Positions 22,060 through 31,700 of a stretch of DNA of 36,129 bases are shown here, piece by piece. Origin of the DNA: a virus; the IMG/VR virus record IMGVR_UViG_3300042301_004503, positions 1-36,129 of that record. One strand, written 5' to 3'. Made by a program: the position numbers and the translations under genes. The notes under the pieces were generated by a model that worked only from the letters and a program-made list of their open reading frames with translations, searched no databases and was not told the DNA's origin. The first letter of the stretch is position 1. Every line of letters starts with the position of its first letter.

Positions 22060-22236
22060 ATGGTAGATTTAAATGTAAAACTGTTTTCTAAACTAGAAAA
22101 TAAAGCTAAAGAAGGTGAAATTACAGTTGTTCATGCTAGAGGTATAACAATGACTTTTTTAAGCTGTGGGTGTCAAAAGAATGAAGAAGCTTCTGATACA
22201 ATAACTATTCATCTTTGTTCAAAACATTCAAAATAA
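22060..22236 (+). CDS. Small Cys/His protein, 58 aa
   Basis: I chose the ATG at 22060, directly after the previous stop, rather than 22042, which would overlap it. The protein ends with L-S-C-G-C-Q-K-N and H-L-C-S-K-H, a C-x-C...C-x2-H arrangement that could bind one zinc ion. No family is recognised. Its TAA shares a base with the ATG of the helicase, so it is coupled to it and may be a helicase partner. Confidence 0.55.
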   Translation: MVDLNVKLFSKLENKAKEGEITVVHARGITMTFLSCGCQKNEEASDTITIHLCSKHSK

Positions 22237-23348
22237 TGGATAAAAATTTAATACAACAAAAAGCTTTTGAATCTATTAACTTCAAATCAAGAAATGGAAT
22301 TATAATGTCAATGGGTACAGGTAAAACCAGATTAGGTTTAAACTGTTGTACCCATTTTTTAGAAGCTAATAAAACTTCTAAAATATTAATAGTTTATCCT
22401 AAATTAGCTATTAAAGAAGCCTGGTTAAATGAAATGAAACTTATTGATTTTAAGTATGAAAAACGTTTAACTTTCTCAACAATCATATCTGTTTGTAATA
22501 AGAATGATGTTTCTAACTATGATCTTATTATAGTAGATGAATGTCATTCTATTACTGAAAGATCTTATGAGTGTTTAAAAAAAGCTAAGAGTATTATCGG
22601 TTTAACTGGTACTCCTATTAAAAATGAAAAAAGTGATAAATATTTTATTTACAATAAATTATTTCCAACTGTATTTTCTTATGCAGTAAAAGATGCTATT
22701 AAAGATTCTTTACTAAATAATTTTAAATTAATAGTACATAGAATTCCATTAAGTTCTGAAAAGAACATTAAAGTAAACTGGAATGGAAAATCTTTTTATG
22801 TAAGTGAAAGAAGTCAGTATGATAGTATATCTAGAAAAATACAACAAGCTTATTCATTTCAAGATAAGAAGAAATATGGTTTAATTAGGCTTAAAAACAT
22901 CAAAGAATTTAATTCTAAGGTTTTCTTCCTACAACAAAAGATATTGCCTTACGTTGTAAATAAAACGCTTTTATTTACTTCTACTATTGACCAAAGTGAT
23001 TTATTAGCTATAAACAGTTATAACTCTAAAAACTTAGATTCTAAAGATAATTTAACTAAGTTTTGTAATGGAGAAATAAATCTACTAAGTTGTGTAGAAC
23101 AGTTAAGTGAAGGTGTTAATATTCCAGATTTAAAAGAAGGTATTATTATGCATTCATATGGATCAGAAGTTAAACTTTCTCAAAAGATAGGTAGAATATT
23201 AAGATTAAACCCTAAAGACTTAGCTGTATTGCACATAATAGTTTATAGGGATACAGTTGATTGGGAATGGGTTATGAAAGCCTTACAAGGAAAATTTGAT
23301 AATACTATGAATTTAATTGATTACGATTCTAATTTTGACAAACTATGA
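22236..23348 (+). CDS. SF2 DEAD/DEAH-type helicase (DECH box)
   Basis: This ATP-dependent helicase or translocase has 370 residues from the ATG at 22236, which overlaps the previous stop by one base. Motif I is S-M-G-T-G-K-T near residues 25-31, motif II is D-E-C-H at 101-104 and motif III is G-L-T-G-T-P at 122-127. In the second RecA domain there is L-L-F-T-S-T and a motif V/VI region, Q-L-S-E-G-V-N-I-P-D and S-Q-K-I-G-R-I-L-R-L. There is no nuclease or accessory domain, so it is a minimal form like UvsW or other phage SF2 proteins. Likely roles are replication restart, recombination or transcript displacement. It overlaps the next gene by 4 bases. Confidence 0.92.
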   Translation: MDKNLIQQKAFESINFKSRNGIIMSMGTGKTRLGLNCCTHFLEANKTSKILIVYPKLAIKEAWLNEMKLIDFKYEKRLTFSTIISVCNKNDVSNYDLIIVDECHSITERSYECLKKAKSIIGLTGTPIKNEKSDKYFIYNKLFPTVFSYAVKDAIKDSLLNNFKLIVHRIPLSSEKNIKVNWNGKSFYVSERSQYDSISRKIQQAYSFQDKKKYGLIRLKNIKEFNSKVFFLQQKILPYVVNKTLLFTSTIDQSDLLAINSYNSKNLDSKDNLTKFCNGEINLLSCVEQLSEGVNIPDLKEGIIMHSYGSEVKLSQKIGRILRLNPKDLAVLHIIVYRDTVDWEWVMKALQGKFDNTMNLIDYDSNFDKL

Positions 23349-23593
23349 AGTCTATTTCAAAAAAGAAAGCAATTGAGATGATTCTCAATTCAAAAGGACG
23401 CTATTTTAGCGTTGAATTTATCAAAAAAGATTTAACTGCCAGAAAATTAACTGGTCATGTTAAGAAAGAAAAATGTATAACTTCTAATGGTTATATTAGG
23501 TTAAAAACTTGGTTAACTGAAGAAACCCGAATGGTTGACACAAGAACTATTAATAATTTAACAATTAATTCTCAAAAATTTAAAGTAAAGTAA
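23345..23593 (+). CDS. Small SH3-barrel-type phage protein, 82 aa
   Basis: The protein shows G-R-Y-F-S-V-E-F-I-K-K-D, then R-K-L-T-G-H-V-K-K, G-Y-I-R-L and V-D-T-R-T-I-N-N-L-T-I-N. It matches a small family in crAss-like and related phages that is usually described as SH3 beta-barrel fold-containing. The function is unknown; nucleic-acid or protein binding is likely for such a barrel. It is joined to the helicase by a 4-base overlap and to the next gene by a 1-base overlap. Confidence 0.6.
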   Translation: MKSISKKKAIEMILNSKGRYFSVEFIKKDLTARKLTGHVKKEKCITSNGYIRLKTWLTEETRMVDTRTINNLTINSQKFKVK

Positions 23594-23928
23594 TGAAATT
23601 TTTTAAGTACAAAACAGAAAGCAATGGAAGTGAAACAACTCATTTTGTAAATGCAAGTGAAATTATTTCTTTCCATATTTATTCAACAGATTTAGGACAT
23701 GCTTGTCAAGTAATCTTTAAAGAAAAAGTGAAACAAGAAGTTCCTACTTATTCTAATAAAGGTAGAGTTACTGGAAATAAAATGGAAACTATAAATGCTT
23801 CTATTTATTTAAAGAAAGCAGAAGAAATTAAAAGTTTATTGACTGCTTTAAATTTAGAAGTTGATTATGAACTTAAAGATTTTGATGATGCTAAAGTAAA
23901 TGAACTACAAGAAGTTGTAGAAGCATAA
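23593..23928 (+). CDS. Hypothetical protein, 111 aa, last plus-strand gene
   Basis: An alpha/beta protein with an N-terminal beta region (F-F-K-Y-K-T-E-S, then I-I-S-F-H-I-Y-S-T) and a helical acidic C-terminus (D-F-D-D-A-K-V-N-E-L-Q-E-V-V-E-A). No family is recognised. It closes the plus-strand transcript four bases before the bidirectional terminator, and it overlaps the SH3-type gene by one base. Confidence 0.6.
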   Translation: MKFFKYKTESNGSETTHFVNASEIISFHIYSTDLGHACQVIFKEKVKQEVPTYSNKGRVTGNKMETINASIYLKKAEEIKSLLTALNLEVDYELKDFDDAKVNELQEVVEA

Positions 23929-23931
23929 AAC

Positions 23932-23969
23932 AAAAAAGCCTACTAATTAATTTTAGTAGGCTTTTTTTT
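23932..23969. terminator. Bidirectional rho-independent terminator between convergent operons
   Basis: The 15-bp stem AAAAAAGCCTACTAA / TTAGTAGGCTTTTTT has a 6-base loop and is flanked by A and T runs on both sides, so it acts as a terminator on both strands. It lies between the last plus-strand gene (ending 23928) and the last minus-strand gene (ending 23984). Confidence 0.95.
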
Positions 23970-23983
23970 ACCGTCAGTTGATT

Positions 23984-26900
23984 TTAATCATATTTAATTT
24001 CAGTTGATACAAAATTTACATAACCATTTATCTTAGATAAACCAGGGACTACTTTTTTAATTGAATTCCATAATCTTAATTGTTCTCTAGATGTATCATC
24101 ATAAATATAAGCATCTCCTGTAGCAGTCTTAACAACATCTTTTCCTAATTTAACAACGTTTACAACTGTGTTTAAAGCTGGAGCAGTATCTTTAAAAAAT
24201 GAAGAAATAGATATTGCTGAAGTATAAGTAGACATATCTCGATCAGCTCTATTGGCAACATTTAATAATGCTTGTAAACCAGCTCTAGTTAATTTTTGAC
24301 CAGTTCCTAATTCTTCATCGTCATCATCATAAATATCCATAACAGTTAACAATGTTCCAACCAATGTCATCCAAAATAAAATTAATTGAATTTCCATTGT
24401 AGCTCTTTTTAAATTATATTCAGTTAATTCATCTAAATCTAATTCTTCTTTGCTTTTTTCCGATTTTTCTTTAAACATAGAACCTAACCAACTGTAAGCC
24501 ATTACAGATTTAGCTACTCTATCCCAACTAAATTGTTTTATAATTTCTTCTTCGCCTGTAACAGGGTTTATATATTTAGTTTCTTTTGAAAAAGCTCTAA
24601 GAGATCCTCTATAAAATCCTTCTACCCATTCTCCTTTACCTATATGAAATTTTTTAGCACTGAACCTAGTATTAATACCTTCTCCTAACCAAATATCTTT
24701 AAATGTTAACAATAATCTCCAATAACTTTTAGATCCATAAGTAGGGTCCATTGCTCTATTTCTATCTCTATTGGCTTTTATAATTTGATAGACTTTATAT
24801 CTAATATCTTCTAAAAACTTTTCTCTATTTCTTTTTTCTTCAAGTGTAATATTAGGTTGATCAGGATCTAATTCTGCTTGTTTAATATTAACACCATTAG
24901 CAGTAAACTCAAAAATATCATTAAGTTTGTATTCAACTCCTTTATAAGTAGGATTATACTTACCTCCATTTATAATAGATTTTATAAAAGAAGCACTTAA
25001 AAAGAATCCAGAATATTCATATGGTTTAAAAGCAAGTTTTTCAGCCCAATTGCTATCTTGAGTTAAAAAATTATCTCCATAATTAAAATAATCTAACATT
25101 TTAGATATCTTCTTTCTTTCCTGTCCATTAAATAAATGTTTACCAATTTCTTTCATAGTAGCAGAAGCTTGAGCTGCTGTAAAATATCTACCTCCTGCTC
25201 CTTCTATTAATAAGGCTTGTCCTCCTTGTAACATTTCATATATACCACCCGTTAAACTAAATCCTAATCCTAATAGTCTAGTATAATTAATTACTTTATC
25301 TAATGTTTGATTTAAACTTAAATTCTTTTTAAAAGAAGAATTTGAATAAACGTTTACATCTTTAGCATATTGAACTAATTCTTCTAATAAAGTTTGTTTA
25401 GTAACTTCATTAACAGCTCCTAATGATTTTTGTATAAATGTTGAAAAAGATTTCATTTCTACATCTGTAAATTGTTTATCGGTTTTATTGTAATCATTCA
25501 ATAAATTTTCAAAAGCAATATTATTACTTATTATAGACTGTGAAGAATCTAAGTCAGAAAACAACTCGGATTGTCTAGCTATAATCTGAAATAAAGCTTT
25601 ATATAACTTACCTCTTGTTTCATCACTTGGAACAGCTTTAGTAAACTCTTTTATAGTATTTATTGTTAAAAGTGCTAAATTCTTATCAGTTGAAACAGAG
25701 TTTATTCTTTTTGTTAAAATATCCACCATAGATTTAGTAGATTCCTCTAACTTATTAAGAGCTTTTTCTTTTTTATCTGTATTTTCAGTTAATGGAATAA
25801 CTTTATCTTCATTCATATGAGTTACACCATACAAATCATACATAATAGCTAAAGCTGCATTAGAATTAGTTTCATTTTTTAAGATTACATCTTTAACTGT
25901 ATTATCTCCAGCTCTTTTCTTTAAATAGTTTTGATTTTCAATACTTTTATAAAGCAATATAAGGTTTTCTTCAACACGTTTACTTTCTGCAAAATTTATA
26001 ATATTGTAAGAAAATACTGTTTCAATATGTTCAAAATCTAAACTTCTATTTTCAAGTTTAAAATCTATTACAGGATTTCTTAATTTAAAACCAATTCCTA
26101 AAGGTGAATCACTTTTATTTATTTTACGATATTTAAAGAAATCATCATAAGCTATTTTTTTAACAACTCTTTTTGCATAAGATAACATGCTTTCGTTTTC
26201 TTGTCTACCTTCTTTGTTAGGTATATTAGGTATTTGATAAATATCAATATAAACTGATCCATAAACTTTTTTAGATAATTGTCGCATAGTACCCAACCAA
26301 TTGTTATAAAAAGCTAAGACTTCAGGGTTGTTTTTTAAAGCTCTAAATTTAACATTATAATAATTATTTTTTACTACGTTAAAATTATTATCGGCAATAT
26401 CTAATCTATCTAAATAATTATTAAATTTATAATCTCCATATATTATATTTATAATCGTTTTATAATACTCTATAGATTTAGGAAAATCTTCATCTAATAA
26501 CATATCTTGAAAAAAGTTTGAATCAATCACTTTTCCATTATCTACTATTTCTCCATTTTCTATAGTTTTATTTTCTATATACTTATCATAAAATGCGCGT
26601 AAATGATTTTTTACTTTAGTTTTAGATTTTATAGTTGTGTTACCAGCTGAATATGTATTTACAAAATCATCTTTACTAGTTTTATTTTCTATTATATTTA
26701 GTAATACAAAGTTTACAGAATCATTTCTTACAATTTGTTTTACTATATCTTTATTTTCATTAGGATTATCTGATAAAAGAACATTCTTTAAAAATTCAAC
26801 GTAAGCTTTAAAATCTTTTGCTGTTTTCTTTTGAGTGAATTCATCATATAATCTTTTTAATTCTTTTCTAAATTCTTGAGTTGTTTTATTTATAATTTGA

Positions 26901-28714
26901 GTAGGTTTTCCTGTATCATCCTTACTATCTTGATCCATTATAGCTTCATACAATGCTTCTTTTTCAGCTTCTGTTTTACCTTTTAAAAAGTTCTTAGTTG
27001 AATTATCCCTATCATTAAACTCTTCATATTTTTTAGATATTCTATCTCTTAACTGATAGTAACTTTTAGTCATAGCTTGGAGTTTTAAGTCTCCAGCTTC
27101 TGATCCAGAAGTAATTGTTAAAATAGGTGTAGCATTATCAAAGTTAATTAAATTACCGCCTTCATCTACAATAGAAGTTAAATTATTTCCATCTGCATCA
27201 ATGTTGTTTACATTAGATGTCTCTTCATTTATAATAGCTTGTAATAAATCATTTTCAATTCTACTTAATTCTGTACTTATATTTCCTAAATATTCTAAAG
27301 GTTTAACTGTTAAAATAGTACCATCTGCTTTTTGTAAATCTACAGTTGTGTTAGTTGCACTTTTATAAGTATTTAAAGATTCTTTTAAATTCTCAATTAC
27401 GGTTTTTAAGTATAGAAATTCTGTAACATATGCCTTATTAGTATCTTTATTCTTTTTAAAGAATTCATATAAGATATGAGCTTCTTCTAAAAAAGAATTT
27501 TGAGATTTTGTTAACCAATCTGAAAAAGTAGATGCTAAATCATTTTCTTCTATAACAGCTTGTTTTAAAGTTTTAGATTGTAATTGTTTAATAATAGGAC
27601 TAAACTCTCTACCAGCTCTTAATTCTTTTATTAAACCTTGTTTTTTATTAATAAAGGAATTAATAATAGAAGCTGCTCTTTTAGCTTTTGCATTAGCCTC
27701 TGCTTCTTTAGAGGTATCTGCTGAATATAATTCTATACCGTTTAGAATATCAAAGTTTACATTACCATTTTGAATAGTTTCTGCAAACAATTTAATAGTT
27801 AAAGTATTAGAGTTATGCCCTAAATGTTCAAAATAATAACCTCCTAGCATTTTTTTAAAAAATCGAGCTACAAAATCTAATACTTTTTTATAAAAAGCTG
27901 TATTAGTTAAAGCTTGTTTATTTTGTAAAACTTTAACTAATCCTTTAGTTACTATTTCATTATCTTGAACCAACTTAGATTGTTTAGAATAAACAGAACT
28001 ATTTTTAATCTCTTCAACTAATTCTGGATATAATTCTTTTACTTCTTTTAAGAATAAATTAAATTTAACTTTATCATTTACAGATAGATTAAGAATAATT
28101 GGGTGTAAAACTTCTTCTAATTGAATTTCTTCTGAAGCATTTTCAAAAATAAAAATTTTTCCGTCAGCTAAAACAATTGACTTTAATCCTTCTATATTTT
28201 TTTTAGGGTATTTTTTTAAAAACTCTTCTTTACTAATTACAAATACATTATCTTGATTATTAGTCAATTCAATAATCTTATTAGTTAAATTAGATAACTT
28301 ATTTTTATTACCTGTATGATTTACAGAAAACCCTGATAAATCATCTGTTATTTGCAATCCTAGAGCAAAAGAATATTCTTTGAAGTCTTTATACTCTTCA
28401 GCATTTAAATCTCGTTTAATGGAACTTATAGAAGCATCTAAGGATTTTTGAGAAGAAGTACTCAACCCTATTATTTTATCTATAGGGTTTATACTACTAT
28501 CTACAGCTTTTTCTCTATTAGTTTGAATAAATTGTTTAAAGTTTTCTAACCCTGGTTCTATAGTATTAATTTCTGAAGTATTTAAACCAAGATTTTCATA
28601 TATAGCATTTATATCTCCTTGATACTTATTAAATAAAGAATAAGCTTCTAAAGGAAAATCAGATTCTAATTTTATAAAATCAGGGTGGTTTATATTAGGA
28701 CAAAATGTTGACAT
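23984..28714 (-). CDS. Giant virion-type protein, 1576 aa, beside the RNA polymerase
   Basis: The protein is mostly helical and charged. A stretch I-N-Y-T-R-L-L-G-L-G-F-S-L-T-G-G-I-Y-E in its central-to-C-terminal part resembles large crAss-like virion proteins as I recall them. A hydrophobic segment near residues 1444-1463 (L-I-L-F-W-M-T-L-V-G-T-L-L-T-V-M) is followed by an acidic patch (D-D-D-D-E-E), so membrane insertion during DNA ejection is plausible. Residues 200-204 read E-E-V-L-H, like a HExxH zincin helix that has lost its first His. In crAss-like phages such giants accompany the polymerase and are packaged and ejected. The ATG at 28712-28714 follows a short A/T-rich gap. Confidence 0.7.
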   Translation of the reverse strand: MSTFCPNINHPDFIKLESDFPLEAYSLFNKYQGDINAIYENLGLNTSEINTIEPGLENFKQFIQTNREKAVDSSINPIDKIIGLSTSSQKSLDASISSIKRDLNAEEYKDFKEYSFALGLQITDDLSGFSVNHTGNKNKLSNLTNKIIELTNNQDNVFVISKEEFLKKYPKKNIEGLKSIVLADGKIFIFENASEEIQLEEVLHPIILNLSVNDKVKFNLFLKEVKELYPELVEEIKNSSVYSKQSKLVQDNEIVTKGLVKVLQNKQALTNTAFYKKVLDFVARFFKKMLGGYYFEHLGHNSNTLTIKLFAETIQNGNVNFDILNGIELYSADTSKEAEANAKAKRAASIINSFINKKQGLIKELRAGREFSPIIKQLQSKTLKQAVIEENDLASTFSDWLTKSQNSFLEEAHILYEFFKKNKDTNKAYVTEFLYLKTVIENLKESLNTYKSATNTTVDLQKADGTILTVKPLEYLGNISTELSRIENDLLQAIINEETSNVNNIDADGNNLTSIVDEGGNLINFDNATPILTITSGSEAGDLKLQAMTKSYYQLRDRISKKYEEFNDRDNSTKNFLKGKTEAEKEALYEAIMDQDSKDDTGKPTQIINKTTQEFRKELKRLYDEFTQKKTAKDFKAYVEFLKNVLLSDNPNENKDIVKQIVRNDSVNFVLLNIIENKTSKDDFVNTYSAGNTTIKSKTKVKNHLRAFYDKYIENKTIENGEIVDNGKVIDSNFFQDMLLDEDFPKSIEYYKTIINIIYGDYKFNNYLDRLDIADNNFNVVKNNYYNVKFRALKNNPEVLAFYNNWLGTMRQLSKKVYGSVYIDIYQIPNIPNKEGRQENESMLSYAKRVVKKIAYDDFFKYRKINKSDSPLGIGFKLRNPVIDFKLENRSLDFEHIETVFSYNIINFAESKRVEENLILLYKSIENQNYLKKRAGDNTVKDVILKNETNSNAALAIMYDLYGVTHMNEDKVIPLTENTDKKEKALNKLEESTKSMVDILTKRINSVSTDKNLALLTINTIKEFTKAVPSDETRGKLYKALFQIIARQSELFSDLDSSQSIISNNIAFENLLNDYNKTDKQFTDVEMKSFSTFIQKSLGAVNEVTKQTLLEELVQYAKDVNVYSNSSFKKNLSLNQTLDKVINYTRLLGLGFSLTGGIYEMLQGGQALLIEGAGGRYFTAAQASATMKEIGKHLFNGQERKKISKMLDYFNYGDNFLTQDSNWAEKLAFKPYEYSGFFLSASFIKSIINGGKYNPTYKGVEYKLNDIFEFTANGVNIKQAELDPDQPNITLEEKRNREKFLEDIRYKVYQIIKANRDRNRAMDPTYGSKSYWRLLLTFKDIWLGEGINTRFSAKKFHIGKGEWVEGFYRGSLRAFSKETKYINPVTGEEEIIKQFSWDRVAKSVMAYSWLGSMFKEKSEKSKEELDLDELTEYNLKRATMEIQLILFWMTLVGTLLTVMDIYDDDDEELGTGQKLTRAGLQALLNVANRADRDMSTYTSAISISSFFKDTAPALNTVVNVVKLGKDVVKTATGDAYIYDDTSREQLRLWNSIKKVVPGLSKINGYVNFVSTEIKYD

Positions 28715-28756
28715 TTTAATAATTTTTTTTTACTATATAATATACGAAATTTTTAT
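28715..28756 (-). promoter_or_regulatory. Short AT-only spacer between the two giant genes
   Basis: Read on the minus strand, this 42-base gap contains TATATTATATAG followed by a run of A and the start codon. A promoter could lie here, but no confident match to a Bacteroidota -33/-7 pair is visible. It is more likely a leader within one long transcript from the polymerase gene. Confidence 0.25.
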
Positions 28757-31700
28757 TTAACCACAGTTTTTTCTTAATATAAGTTCTTGTAAATAACTGT
28801 CATTATTAAATATAATTTCTTTAAATTTTTCAAGCTCTTCTGGATTAAAAGTAAAATGCGTATAAAGTGTATCTACTTTATCACCCCCTATTTCTTTAGA
28901 ATAAACTTTTTCTAAAAAAGATTTAGTTATAGTCTTAGGTAGAAAATCATCTAATGTTAAGTCTACTTTAACTTTTGATTTTAAAGAATCTTTATTTTCA
29001 ATTTTAGTAAAGGAACCTTTATTTTCTAAATCGATTAATGATTCATATAAAGATTTATTACTTGGATGAATAGGTTGTAAATAATCTTTAACTGTTTTAT
29101 AAAATACAGGTTCTGACATTTTACCATTGTTTTGCTTATATCTTACTGAAAATATTAATTGATTCTTAGAACCTGTTTTTGTAGGATTATTATAAAAACT
29201 AATATTAACATCATTTCCCTTATTTTTTAATACAGATTCTATTAAAGGAAAAGCTTTTAATTGATTTTTAACAATAGCTTCACTTATTACCTTTAAAGGA
29301 TTGTTTACATTTAAATTGATTTCTGAAACTTCTGGATCATTCTCTAAAAAAGAAAATTTTAAATTTGATAAAGAAGGTAAACCATATTGCTTTACAAAAC
29401 CTTGTAGAGTTTTTACACTATCTGAATTAAAACTACTTTCATCTTCTGTTAACTCTAAAGATCTTTCATCGATAGCTTCATTGTTTTTAAATACTGTAAT
29501 AAATATTTCCCCATCTACAGATTTTACAAATTTGAATTTGATATCATTATCTTTAACACTGCTTTCAAATTCTTTATCAAATTCTACAGTAATAAGATCG
29601 TTAGAATTATTAATTAAATAAGTTATATTATTTTTAACTTTTTTATACATAGTCTCATCGTCATCGATAATACTAGATACTGTTTTAAATGTATTCAGGT
29701 TTATTGAAACAGGGTCTATATCACTATATACTTTAAAGAAATTGTTTAGTACTATATTACTCAAATTAACCTCTTCGATTAATTTATTTAAGTCTTTGTT
29801 TTTAACATCATCTAAAGATTTACTTATTCTATATTTTAAATAAAAATTAGGTTCTGTAATTTTAGGTGAAAATACAGTATAATAGTTTTCTTTAACAGTA
29901 GTATATTGACCATTTACTTTATTGTAAAATAAATCAGCTAATAATTTTTCAAAATCTTTATAAAAAGATTCATTCATTTCTTTTAAAGGAATTTTTTCAT
30001 TTCCTTCTGAATCTACATACTTACCTTGTTCTAAATATGCTTTTAAAATATCTCCAAATTCTTTTTTAAAGTTACCTATATTTTGTAAATTGTTATACTT
30101 AAACCCTAGATTATGTAAATCTATTCTTAATTTATCTACATTAAAATCAACTGGTTTGGTACCATATAGTTTATTAATACTATTAAGTGAATAAAGTAAA
30201 GAGGTAAGATCAAAAGGTCTAGTATTATTTTTTGTAAGAGGTGCACTAATTCCACTAGATTGAAATGTTAAATCTGGTAAAGACGGTTCTATTTTTTTAA
30301 CTAGTTTTTCAAACATAGAAAGAATATCTTCTATATTATTTACTATCTGCTTTTTTTCAAACTCTGATATAAAATCTTTAGTAGTTTTATCAATTCTTCC
30401 ATCTGTTTCTAATAATAATCTAATTGTTTTATATTTTTCTAATAATGTTGTTGTTTTATTATAAGAACCTACTTCTACAATATTTAACAAGTTAAAGTTA
30501 GATTTTCTAGTTTTTTCTATTTCATAAAGAGTATACAAAATACTATCTACTATCTTAATAGCTTTTTCAGTAGTACCTGTAATATTAGCTACATTACTCT
30601 TTACAAATTGAGGATTAAAGATTATTTTAGATTCAAAATCAGAATTAATATCTTCTGTGTTATTATAATCATTAGTTAATTCAGTTACTGCTTGATATGT
30701 AAAAGTATCTTCAGTTTCATCTATTTTTCTATAAATAATATAATCAACTTGTTTTTCTTCATTTCTTTTTACATAAAGTTTAAAGTATTCATTTCCTGGA
30801 TTATTTTCTTTATTAAAAGAAATTACTGTATTGATACCTCTAACACTTTGTTCAATTGTAAAAGGGTTATTTTTTTCATAAACTATTTTACCAATAAGAC
30901 TAGGGTTATTTCTTAATATTTGATCTTGATAATATTTAACATAGTTGTTATAATTTCTAAGATCTTCTCCTTCTAATTCAGGATTTATATTTTTAAACTT
31001 ATGAATAGCTTGATTTAAATAAAAAGGAAGTCTTATTTTTTTCTCTATAGATGCAGGCATAAAAGGAAGAATACTTGCATATCCATACATACTAGTATTA
31101 GTAGTTAATGCATAAATTAAGAAATTTGATATAAATCTTTGATACTGATCATTTACTTCTTGATTTTCAAAAGATATTTCATAAGCTGTTTCAAAATCAC
31201 TTACTGTTTGAGTAAAAGTTTCTTTAGAATAAACTAATCCCATTAAAGGATTTTCTCCAGTTGTAAATTCAATTTTATCTAAGAACGGAGGTATAGTTAA
31301 ATTATTTTCTCTAAGAGTTTGTTTTAACTGAATTAATGAATTTTTTAATACATCTGTATTTTCATTAAAGTATTTTTTAATATCATTAATGTTTTCAGTT
31401 ATTTGAAATACATCTTTAAGGATAGAAGATCCACTTATTAAAAAGTTAAACGTACTTTCTCTTAATAAATCTAACTGAGCTTTTGATAATTTAGGATTAT
31501 TAGTAATCTCAGTAATAGTGTTAAAAGTAGACTTCATTAATTCAGAAGATTCAAATGTAAAGGTATTATCTTTATCTGCAAATAAACTATTAAATAATCT
31601 TTTATAATGATAAGATTTACCTGTAAATTCTTCATCTAAACGTTTTAATACGTCAGGGTGTATCTTTTTTGACATCTGAGCGTGTACATTATCTTCAAAA

